Source: Linanthus parryae (taxonomy: Eukaryota; Streptophyta; Magnoliopsida; Ericales; Polemoniaceae). From it: a stretch of DNA of 64,000 bases. Position 1 is the first letter of the stretch. The number at the start of each line of letters is the position of its first letter. A program made the position numbers and the translations under genes. Location of the stretch: NCBI GenBank assembly GCA_023055425.1, contig JALGPY010000001.1:28819001-28883000 (forward strand), in the 5' to 3' direction. Shown here in pieces: positions 21,427 to 31,900 of this stretch. The notes under the pieces are model-generated. The model worked only from the letters and a program-made list of their open reading frames with translations. It was not told where the DNA came from and did not search any database.

Positions 21427-24400
21427 ATGGCCAAAACGAGAGTAACCAGACCTGTCAAGGAAGATGAAGAGATGCCGGAGCTTCCGCGGTCTCTGTGGCG
21501 AAAAGCCCCCTTTCTGGGTGGGAAAGATTTTTACCACGCGAGGGTGAAGGCGAAGAGGATGCCTGATCCTGTTCCCGTTGAGCAGTTGTTAACACTGACT
21601 CGCCCAGTTAACTCAGCCTTGCTCGAGTTAGTTGGCTCCGAGGATGTGGTTCGATTGGGAATCGAGAACGGGCACTTCCCATACACTGCGATTTCTACTC
21701 AGGCGTTTGTCCAGAAGTTGGACTATATGGATGAGTGGACTGACCACGTGTTGGGTAATTACGTCGAAACTCTTGATGAGGCCGGCATTTTCTTCGCTGT
21801 TCGTGCTATGAAGGGTGCTGCCGTGAAGTTGGATCAGTCCATGCTTCTAGACCTTCTGTCCCGCTATTCGCCTGCGACTCACACGTTTCACTTTGCTGAG
21901 TTCGAGGCTGCCCCCACGCTCGAGGACGTTCAAATGCTGTATGAGCTTTCCCCCATGGGTGAGGTGGACCCCTTGAGTCACTTAAGGACATCTGCGGAAT
22001 TAGCCTTATACGCGCAGATGGAGGAGTGCTTAGCAGAGGTGAAGAAAATCTCCACTCGGTGGACCAGTACAAAACCTCTTCCGAACTGGCAGCTAGTTGA
22101 TACGTCTGCGAAGAATACCTGGAACAAGTGGTTGCAGTACTTCTTCCGAGACTATGCGAGCAGCAGCATTACTAAGAAGCTTTTGAGCGCGAACCCGGAG
22201 GCCGAGAATTACATAGAGGGCAAGGGTTATCACCTGACCCTTTGTGCTTTTCTTTGTGCTTGGCTGTCGAGATTTCTGATTGATGGTCACCCCCATGACG
22301 GGGTCTTTTACCATGTGCTACCACTTGCGGTGAGGCTCGCTCTCGGCCAGAGAGTCGCACTTGGACCCTTGGTCTTGGGCACGCTATATTACAGGCTGGA
22401 TCAGCTGGTTCTGGCGATGAAGGAATCGCGCGGCCGTCTCGATGTTCTGACCTTTGTTAATATCAGCTTTTTGACAATGTGGGTTTTTGAGCGCTGGCCA
22501 TCTTATGCACCAACTCCCCTCTCACTTGAGAAGTGGTGTCCCCCAGGCGAGACGAAAGCGCTCAACAGCGGAAGGGCTGCGAGATGGTTTGGGGCAAGCA
22601 ACACCAAGTGTACTTGGAGCTTGATATGCGACAAGCGAAGGGAGTTCACTGCCAGGCCTTACGCCACACGTGTTGAGAATGTGCGGTGGTTTCCGAAGCT
22701 ATACCCCTCCGAAGGCATGGTCTTGTCAGAAGACCTTCTCTTTGAAAAGGGATCGCATTTCCACGAGCGCTATCGTGAGTTCTTTTGCTGGTGTCTGCGA
22801 GGTTCTCTTCCTGCACTTGCAGAGCATATTCGTGAGCTCGCGCCACGATACGAAAGGCTTACAGTGGATGTTGACCCCACTCGGGTCTCTCCTCAGTTTG
22901 GTTTCGATGCGGTGGCCCCATCAATCTGGCCCCAGTCTATCGTTAGAGGGTGCTACAAGCGCTTGCTGACAAAGGAGTGCAAGACGGTGCTCATGAGCAA
23001 TCTCCCCTTCGAGCAGCCTGCGGGAACTCGCAAGGGTGGTTATTCCCAGAATTGGATCGCATACTGGCTTGCCCAGCAAACGAGGATGGAGACCGAGGCG
23101 GCGGCACAGCCAGGAAGGGCCCCCTTGATCAAGAGAAACTCTTTTCCGTTTCGTCCCAATTGCAGTTTGAGCGAGTCTGAGTACGGTTGCTACTCGTTGT
23201 TGGACCGCGAGAATCATTTGTGCCCCGATTTCATTCTGAAGGAGCAGGTCGATGCAATCAAGAAGGGTGACACGCAGGTCATCAAATATAGCAAGGCGTT
23301 TGCTGAGGTAAGCAGTTTCCTTGTGTGCTTTGAGCTCTTTGATTTGCTTGCACTGATGCTTTTTGTTCTGTATTGTCTAGTGTCATGTGCGGAGGTTCGC
23401 AGCTGGTGACCGTTCCAAATCGCTGGTGGATACCATTGTTGCGACCAGAAGAAGGGGGGAGTCGTATCGGCTAGCATGGAGGATGGATGCCGAGGTCGAA
23501 ACAAAAGTTCGCGGGGTCATGAACACTTTTGCTGACTCGTTGATAGACAACCCTCCGGCTCCGTCTCCTCCTAGGGATGACCCGTCCCCTCCAGCGACTG
23601 CGGCGCCGAGAGCGAAGAGGCCTAGGCAAAAGGGGATTACAATTTCTTCCCCTAGGAGCGCTCCAACTTCGCCCCCAGTGAGGCCCCTTTCTGTCAAGGA
23701 CAAAGATAAGGGTCGTATGCCCGGCAAGGTGCGAAAAGATCTCGCAGTTGAAACCTTCGTTCCATTCAACCAAGAGGAAGAGGAAGAGAGGCAAGAGCCC
23801 CAGGCAAGTAATGGAGAAGAAGAAGGAACAGTTGTAATGCGCGAGGAAGAGTCGGGAGGTACCTCCGTCGCATCCCTTTGTTCTTTATCACAACTTCCAT
23901 ACAGTTCTTTTCTTTGAACCAAAAAAATGTATTCGCAGATGATGATGATGAAGCCGTTGGTGGCCTTGTGACCAAGAGGCAAAAGAGAGATGCCCAATCT
24001 GGCATTTCAGATGATCCTATAAGCGAGGATGTTCTTGCTGAGTCCCGGAGGACAGCCGCGGAGGCTGCTGAAAGAAGAAGGCAGCGAGAGGAAGAGGAAC
24101 TCGAGCGTGTGAAGCAGCGGAGCCTCGAAGAGCAGCATGTCGACGACTTAGTGCGTCCAGTTGGCGAGGAAGACGAGCTTCCCGAAGAAGTGGCTCCTCA
24201 TGTGGAGGAGGAAGATGAGGTTCCCGGAGGGGATGCAGCAGAGCTAGAGCAAGTCCAAGCGGACTTCGCAGAGATCGCTGGTGGCGACAAAGGTGAGATC
24301 TTCAATCTCGCAGTTACTTATAGAGATGTAATTGTGGGTGCATTAAAGCACGGTGTGTCAAAGCCTGACATTCGCCGTTGGTTGGTAAGCAAATGCGGAG

Positions 24401-25719
24401 AACCCTCAGGTAATCATTTTGAGTGACATACACATGCTAGGCTGTAGCCACTTGAGGCAAGATCATGACTGGTTTATTCGCATCCCAGGTCACGCCTCTC
24501 TTAAAGATTTGCTTAGTGAAGATACACTGATAGGGCACGGTTCCACGTCCCTAGTGTATGATGAGGATACCTCTATCCCACCCTCGCGTGGAGGTGCTTA
24601 TTCTTGGCTTTAGTAAAAAGTAGCGAAATAACTTTTAACACCAGTTACCTCATGTTATCGCATTCGGTATCGCAGGTCATGCTGAGGAACCTGAGCTGGA
24701 ACAGCGAAGCCAGACTTCTGCATCCCATGTTCCAATTTCGAGCTCCCATATCGAGAAGCCCGTCGCAGCTGCTGGACACGCAAGTGAGCATCTCGAGGAT
24801 GTCATTGAACTCTCCGATGATGTCGAAGCTGATGCTGTGCCGATGGACGAAGGTGTCCGTACCGGTGGTGGGGAAGAAAGGACAAGTGATGCTAATGTTT
24901 TCGCACCTGAGAATGTCTTTCGCCCAACGACTTCGGCTGTTCCTGTGCCTCCGTCAATGACTGAGCCGGAAGCACCTATTCCTGCGTGGAGCATTTGGGG
25001 CTCGCAGGTTGGGAACGTAGTCGCAGCTGGTGCGGCCTACACTCTTCCTCCTGACTATGAGAGGTTGGAGCTCGCAGCTGATAGGAGAGCCATGGAGCGA
25101 GGGCAGTCTTCGAACAACCCGGTGGCTCGCATTCCCTCTATTCACCAAATTCTGGAAGGCACCGGTAAGTAGAGATTTACCATTCGCACGTCATATTATT
25201 TGCTTGCGAGTTCTGACATTACAACTCGTTTTTGATGTCTCAGGTTTGAAGCAAACCGATGTAGACTGGGTGGTTCGAATGCGCCTCAGATACCCCCGCT
25301 CGTTCGTGAGGTGTCTGGAGATCGTTCCTTTTGACAGGAGGCTATTCCTTACTGAAGCCATTTGGATACTGGAACAGCTATGTGCGGCTACACCTGCGAC
25401 CATTTCGGCCCAGAGTGCTGAATTGCTGTGTGGCATGTGCCAAAATCTCGTGCTCAAAGTCCAAGGCAGACTTGGTTTGAAATTCCTCAAGGACAGAGTT
25501 ACACTGATTCGCGCAGCTGTAACCTTGAATCTTGGGCACCAAAATCTCGCAGCTGAGATGCAGAAGGTGGAGCAGCAAAAGCAAAAGGTTGATGAAGCTT
25601 TGAAGCTGTATGACGAAATGAATGCCAAGTGCGAGCAGCTAAAGCAAGAAGTGCAACAAGTGGAGAGGCTGATCGAGCAGTTCGAGCCCCAGGACTCCTT
25701 AGTCAAAAATTTGTTTTGA
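21427..25719 (+). CDS. Plant mobile domain protein gene, six exons, antisense in Tat element
   Basis: Exons 21427-23307, 23381-23858, 23939-24409, 24489-24593, 24676-25164 and 25244-25719 join with GT-AG introns and consistent phase: 3,900 nt, 1,299 aa, no internal stop. Exon 1 (residues 1-627) is a PMD (formerly aminotransferase-like): LPRSLWRKAPFL, DYMDEWTDHVL, THTFHFAEFEAAPTLEDVQM, WNKWLQYFFRDY, TLCAFLCAWLSRFL. Exon 2 is Pro/Ser-rich and basic (PRAKRPRQKG, possible nuclear signal). Exon 3 is highly charged with a predicted coiled coil (AAEAAERRRQREEEELERV). Exons 4-5 are low-complexity and acidic. Exon 6 ends in another coiled coil (KVEQQKQKVDEALKLYDEM). PMD is found in transposon proteins and in cellular MAIN/MAIL-type genes; its biochemical role is unclear. 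The strand is opposite to gag-pol. Confidence 0.85.
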
Positions 25720-26136
25720 CTTTTCGTATTTTTGAAAAGAAAGGAAAATGGCTGAGACATTAATGTAATGTTTTGAAACATTAATGTAATGTTGCTAGGG
25801 TTTCTCCCCCCTCTTTTTTGACAACAAACAATGAGTTTGCCCGTTTTGCCCTTTTCGGGATTTGATTGGACATTTTCTGTGCATATCCAATTATGACATC
25901 AGCAATTGATTCTTTGCTTGATTTTCGCGCTAATTTCTCGGCAGATAAGCACGCTTCCGTTGGGAAGTCCATCCGAATCATGACTATCCGTCATTTATTA
26001 GGATACGCAACTGAATCGTCGTAGCCTTTAGTAGGGTAATTGATTGTTACCGCTTTTCAAGGCGTAAGTGATTGAACTTACCCTCTTTTTGAATTTGCTG
26101 ACTCATCTTAAGCAACCGAAGAGTCTCCACAGGGCC

Positions 26137-26144
26137 TATATAAA
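26137..26144 (+). promoter_or_regulatory. TATA box inside the Tat element
   Basis: GGCCTATATAAACCCTG matches the plant TATA consensus well and is oriented toward the tandem array. It could start a short plus-strand transcript through 26.2-26.7 kb. Whether it is used is unknown. Confidence 0.4.
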
Positions 26145-26370
26145 CCCTGCCTTTGTCATTTGGGTTCTTCATCCCAAACATGTGCTTTGCCGTGAGTCCT
26201 TACGACTGCTAGCTTCAACGCTTGCTTTTCGTTGATTCATGGCAATTTCAAGTTTTGAACCCTGAGTTTGCGCTTTGTGCTATAGAAATAGTTTCCAAGA
26301 TCCACTTTATGAGGCTCATTGCCGTTTATAACCATCATAAAGAGGATGCAGATAATACCTCATGTGTGTT

Positions 26371-26386
26371 CGAAGAAATTTCTTCG
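26371..26386. promoter_or_regulatory. Perfect 16-bp palindrome
   Basis: CGAAGAAATTTCTTCG is its own reverse complement and contains GAAATTTC, a pair of inverted GAA units as in heat-shock elements. A full three-unit element is not present, so the assignment stays open. Confidence 0.35.
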
Positions 26387-26994
26387 TGTATTATGTGTGC
26401 AGGTCATGTTTCCGGCCGCCTCGTGGCGAGGTGCAGCGCCGTAGTGACCGTGCTACCGTCTCGTAATGGACGGCGTGATTCTCCTCCAGCATCTCCGGAG
26501 GAGAGTTTCTTGCCTCTTCGCTCTTGAACTCAGGAGGCTCGCCAACGCCCTTGTCTATCATGACAAGGAGCCCAGTACCAGAGGAATGACGGCTTCCCCT
26601 GTTGTGCACAACGGCATATGCCGGAACAGGTGGTTCCTCTGGTACATATCTTGATCAGACAGGGGTTTCGTCAGACCCCAAGATCTTTGGACGTGGATTT
26701 GCGTACTGTGCTGCCGGTGTCAGGACCGGTGGATTCTCTCTTTTCTTAGTCGAGAGTTCCCTTGGCGCATTTCTGGCTTATCAGCCATTTCTCGGATGTA
26801 TTGTAAGCCATGTTGGCTGTGTAGTTAGATGCGAGCTTTTCGCTTGTAAGCTGCTATCTAGATAGATAAAGTGTAAGTCATTTGACTCATAATGATAAAT
26901 AGCTCTTGTATTATCTGTTCTTTGCAACAAAATACAATTTCGCATGCGTTTCGGCTTGTTTTGCCTTACATAATTCCATGTAATGATTTCTCAT

Positions 26995-28775
26995 ATGCGA
27001 TGTCAATTCGCAGACGTTTCGCTAGATCATTTGAGATCGTAATTTCGCAGCTTTGCCATCTTGACGGATGGGCTTGTAGCTGGTCATTGTAAATCGTATG
27101 AGATCACGTTCACAACTTCGCTATCGTTTCAGATAATTTTCACAGATCAATTAAGATCTTTGAGCAGTGCGAATTGCTATCATAGAAGATAGGCTTTGTT
27201 AGAAAACTGTTCGAGATCATCTCGCGAATAAACTGCTATCACAGCAGATAGATCTTTGGAAGATCTAATAAAATGATTCTGCACGTGCGTTGCCATCATA
27301 GCAGACGGGCTTGGGTACTTAACCAAAATTACTTTGCGTAGAAATTGCTATCGTAATAGATAGGCTTAAGAAGACCATTATAAGATCGCATCTGTAGAAC
27401 CTGCTATCCTCGATAGATAGGCTTTAGATGATCGATTGAGATCATTTTGCATTTTCGCTGCTATTGCAAAAGATAGGCTTTGGATGATCTTTTAAGATCG
27501 CATTTATGCTTGGCTGCTATCGTAAGAGATAGGCTTCAGATGATCACTTAAAATCGTATTCGTGCGGACTGCTATCGCAGAGGATAGGCTTCAACAGTCA
27601 TTCAAGATCGCATTCGCGCTTGACTGCTATTGTAAAAGATAAACTTTGCATGATCACTTAAGATCGCATTTGCATTTGATTGCTATCATAAGAAGTAGGC
27701 TTTATATGATCAATTGAGATCACATTCGCATTGGCTGCTATCGTGAGAGATAGGCTTTGATGATCAACTAGGATCGCATTTGTATTTGGCTGCTATCGTA
27801 AGAGATAGGCTTTAGTGATCGATTAAGATCGCATTTGTATCTGGCTGCTATCGTGAGAGATAGGCTTTAGTGATCAATTAAGATCGCATTTGTATCTGGC
27901 TGCTATCGTGAGAGATAGGCTTTAGTGATCAATTAAGATCGCACTTGTATCTGGCTGCTATCGTGAGAGATAGGCTTTGATGATCAATTAAGATCGCTTT
28001 TGTACTTGGCTGCTATCGTAAGAGATAGGCTTTAGTGATCAATTAAGATCGCATTTGTGTTTGGCTGCTATCGTAAGAGATAGGCTTTAGTGATCAATTA
28101 AGATCGCATTTGTGTATGCTGCTATCGTAAGAGATAGGCTTTGATGATCAGTTAAGATCGCATTTGTGTTTGCTGCTATCGTAGAGATAGGCTTTGGTGA
28201 TCAGTTAAGATCGCGTTTGCGTTTGCTGCTATCGTAAGAGATAGGCTTTTGATGATCAATAAAGATCGTACTTGCGTTTGCTGCTATCGCGGGGATAGGC
28301 TTTGATGATCGATTAAGATCACATTTGTGTTTGCTGCTATCGTAGAGATAGGCTTTGATGATCAGTTAAGATCGCGTTCGTGTTTGCTGCTATCGTAAGA
28401 GATAGGCTTTTGATGATCAATAAAGATCGTACTTGCGTTTGCTGCTATCGCGGGGATAGGCTTTGGTGATCGATTAAGATCACATTTGTGTTTGCTGCTA
28501 TCGTAGAGATAGGCTTTGATGATCAATTAAGATCGCATTTGTGTTTGCTGCTATCGTAGAGATAGGCTTTTGATGATCAATAAAGATCGTACTTGCGTGT
28601 GCTGCTATCGTAGAGATAGGCTTTGATGATCAATTAAGATCGTATTTGCATTTGTTGCTATCGCGGGGATAGGCTTTGATGATCAATTAAGATCGCATTT
28701 GCGTTTGTTGCTATCGCGGGGATAGGCTTTGATGATCAATTAAGATCACATTTGCATGAATTGCTATTTGCAGCG
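26995..28775. repeat. Tandem array of ~55-bp repeats (about 31 copies)
   Basis: Monomers of 53-58 bp carry CTATCGTAAGAGATAG (arms CTATC and GATAG) and GATCAATTAAGATC, both able to form dyads. Starts of TGCTATCG at 27791, 27846, 27901, 27956 and 28011 show a strict 55-bp step. The left edge is degenerate, and the middle and right are homogeneous. It lies exactly between the convergent 3' ends of pol and the PMD gene, like the variable 3' tandem repeats reported for Tat/Ogre elements. Confidence 0.95.
28198..28519. repeat. Three-monomer higher-order repeat within the array
   Basis: A 161-bp block starting TGATCAGTTAAGATCGCG at 28198 is repeated almost exactly at 28359. It comprises three monomers with distinct spacers (GTAAGA, GCGGG, GTAGA). 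This indicates recent local duplication inside the array. Confidence 0.75.
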
Positions 28776-28989
28776 AATGAATCATTGTTAACGGAGATAT
28801 AGCAATAAAATAGAGCAATATAAGCGGCTAGAAATATGAACTTCTCATTTGGGAGAATTCTTTTATTACATCGCTCTCATATGGGAGAGGTAGAATTACA
28901 ATCCCCTCATATGGGAGGGGAGATTGCATTAATCGTAGCCACATGAGATATTAAGCAACGTTATCATAAAACGTATGAAATAAAAGGAG

Positions 28990-31900
28990 TCAAGGATAGT
29001 ACTTCTTGATCCAGCGCATGTTGACTGAGCTCGGAGTTGAGGTTGTGCCGTGCAACCTTCGTATGCTGCAGTAGCCACTATCGAAGACTTCTGTGACTTC
29101 GAAGGGTCCTTCCCAATTGGCTGCGAACTTCGGATGAGTTGCTTCTCGCATGCAGTGGTCGGATGCGCGCAAGACCAGGTCGCCAACTGCGAAATCTCGC
29201 CGCTGAACTGTCTTGTTGTAGGCGCGAGCGATTCTTTCTTGGTACCGCTTGTTAGTCCTTTTGGCTTGTTCTCGCTTTTCTTCCAGCAAGACTAAATCGT
29301 GATCGCGTTGATTTTCATAAAGCGCATGGAAGGCCAGCCGTGCCGAATTGACTCTGACCTCCGCAGGTACTACAGCTTCGGCCCCATAACATAAAAGAAA
29401 TGGCGAAGCCCCTGTGGGTGTTCTTGGAGAGGTCCTGTAGGCCCACAGAGCTATGTTAAGAGAGTCGGCCCACTTCTTGTGGTCATCTGCGACCATCTTG
29501 CTCAGAATTCTCAGCAGCGTTTTGTTAGTCGCCTCGGCTTGTCCGTTTCCCTTTGGATAATAGGGAGTAGAGCATATTTGCCTGATATTGTACTCCGCAA
29601 GTTTCGTAGCTACCTGACGATTAACAAAAGGAGTACCGTTATCTGAAAGAATAGTATTCGGGATTCCGAACCTGCATACGATGTTTTCCTGGATGAAGTT
29701 GACCACAGCCAGCGCGTTTGCCGTCTTCAGTGGTATTGCTTCCACCCATTTGGTGAACAGCTCAGTCGCGGTGAGAATGAAATGGTTCCCATGTGACGTT
29801 GGTCGGATGGGGCCAATGAAGTCCAAAGCCCATGTGTGAAATGGCCATGGCGTCCCTAATGCATGTAGATCCACGGCGGGAGCGTGCACTAGGTTCCCTT
29901 TGAATTGACATTCTTGGCAGCGTCGCACCTTGGTGCGGCAATCGACTTCCATCGTGGGCCAGAAGTATCCGATTGAGAGGAGCTGTCTGCATAATTTCGC
30001 ACCTCCCTGGTGTTCCGCCTGGTGGGAGAGGTCCATGACTTCTTGTGCTTCCCTATCGTCTAGGCATCGCAGCAAGTTGCCTTCATGACCTTTTCGCCAA
30101 AGCAGATTTTCTTGAACCACATATCGAGAAGCTTTCCTCTTCAATTTGTCTGCCTCTTTTCTCGATTCGGGTATAGTACCTTTGGTGAGGAATTCAAACA
30201 AAGGCTTTCTCCAGTCTGTGTCGTCGTCGATTAGAGCGACAAGAAGAGAATCTTTGATTAGTGCGCAACTTTCGCACTTCCCTTGTATCAGGGCTGCGGC
30301 TGTAGACATGCTCGGCCAATGGATGCCGTATCTCTGAGCTTTCCTGTAGATTGACACCTCGCTTTCTCCGCAAGCGTGCTGGTGAATCTTTTCTAACAGC
30401 TGTTGTCCCTCTTGTTCGGAGACACATCGCATGAGTATTCCTCCGGGACCCTTGTAGTAGAGGGTGTTGTCGTGGATGCAGTATCCTTTCGTGAGTGCCC
30501 AGCTCTCGCTGCTGGTGCCTTTCGCAATAGCTTGCAGGATTGCCTTTCGCCAGTCTGCGTCATCCATGTGTTCGTCGTCGCACGCATCTTCTGTTAATGC
30601 CGACGATGTTCGCACTTCGATGGAAATCCTCGCGGGGCATTTGTCTATGCTGACCTTAGATCCCAGAGTTGCTAAGGCGTCTGCATGCCTGTTGTCTGCT
30701 CGGGGCTTGTGCTCGTATTTCACGTCGCAGAATTGCTGCATCAGCTTTTGCACTAGAGTGCGGTATGACAGGAGGTTGATTTCCTTCAGACCATACTCGC
30801 CCGAGGCTTGCTTAACAATCAGCTTGGAGTCTCCCATGACTGTTAAGTTGCTCACTTCCAGAGCTTTTGCTGCACGAAGTCCCGCGATAAGAGCTTCGTA
30901 TTCCGCCTCGTTGTTCGTCACTGCGAAGTTGAGTTTTGCGGACATCTGTATGACTTCCCCGTCGGGCTTTGTCAAGACTATCCCAATGCCTCCACCTTTT
31001 CTGGTTGACGAACCGTCGAAGTGGAGGGTCCAATAGGGCACGTCGATCGCGTAGATTTCAGGGCCTTCGAGCTCCTCTTCGATTACAGGTTCGTGGCTGT
31101 TGTCGGGAAACTGTGCCAGCAGATCTGCTACCGCCTGCGACTTGATCGCCCTTGGCCTCACGCATGTGATATCGTATTGAGAGATGGTCATGTACCATTT
31201 CGCCAATCTCCCGCCCGGAGTAGTGTGAGTTAGCAAGTATCTTATGGGGTCGCTTTTGGTGACCACCACTACTTTGTGCGATGCAAAATAGTGTCTCAAC
31301 TTCTCTATCACAAAGAATAAGGCAAGGCAGTGACGTTCGATGTCTGTGTACCTTGACTCAGCAGGCTGTACGACGCGAGAGATGTAATAGATAGGCCTCT
31401 CTTGGCCCTCATACACCTGAGCCAAGAGTGCTCCTATAGATCTCCTTGTTGATGTAAGATATAGCAGCAGCGGTGATCCCAGTTGAGGCGCGATCATGAT
31501 CTTTGGGGATGTAAGTATCTCCTTTAGCTTTTCAAATGCGGCTTCATGGTCAGGAGCCCAGTTGTACGCGGCGTCCTTCTTGAGAAGAGTGCTGAAACAG
31601 CATGTGATTTCGGCGATTGCTGGGATGAATCTCCGCAGATATGACAATTTTCCCAAGAATGTTTTCAAGGCGCTTTGGTTGTGAGGTGGCGTCATGCTGG
31701 TGATGGCTGACACTTTCGCAGGGTCAGGCTCGATCCCTTGGCGATGGACCACGCACCCCAAAAACTTCCCCGAGGTCACGCCGAATGCGCATTTCATAGG
31801 GTTCATTTTCAATTGAAAGCTCCTGCATCTGTTGAATACTTTTCGCAGGTCTGCAAGGTGATCTGCCTCATGCTTGGATTTGACTACCAGATCATCCACA

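Larger units (their letters stand above)
25720..26994. other. Spacer between PMD gene and tandem array
   Basis: No long ORF. It holds ACATTAATGTAATGTTTTGAA repeated in tandem just after the PMD stop (25757-25793), a strong TATA box at 26137 and a 16-bp palindrome at 26371. Short frames of 62-101 codons near 26222-26654 overlap each other; I do not call a gene, although a small exon is possible after TGTGTGCAG at 26402. Confidence 0.45.

Noticed and set aside
22921..23997. Minus-strand ORFs opposite the PMD gene (e.g. 23383-23997)
   Set aside because: Mirror frames of GC-richer coding sequence; no recognisable domain, and the plus-strand splice model explains the region.
26371..26386. Heat-shock element
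   Set aside because: Only GAAATTTC fits; the required third GAA/TTC unit at correct spacing is missing, so only the palindrome itself is reported.
26995..28775. Regular short repeats with variable spacers, like a CRISPR array
   Set aside because: The variable parts are themselves homologous (GATCAATTAAGATCGCATTTG), so this is a continuous tandem repeat, in a plant retroelement with no cas genes.
30464..31036. Long plus-strand ORFs over the Tat pol (also 32273-32674 and 33692-34072)
   Set aside because: They are antisense shadows of the intact pol and gag frames and show no family of their own.
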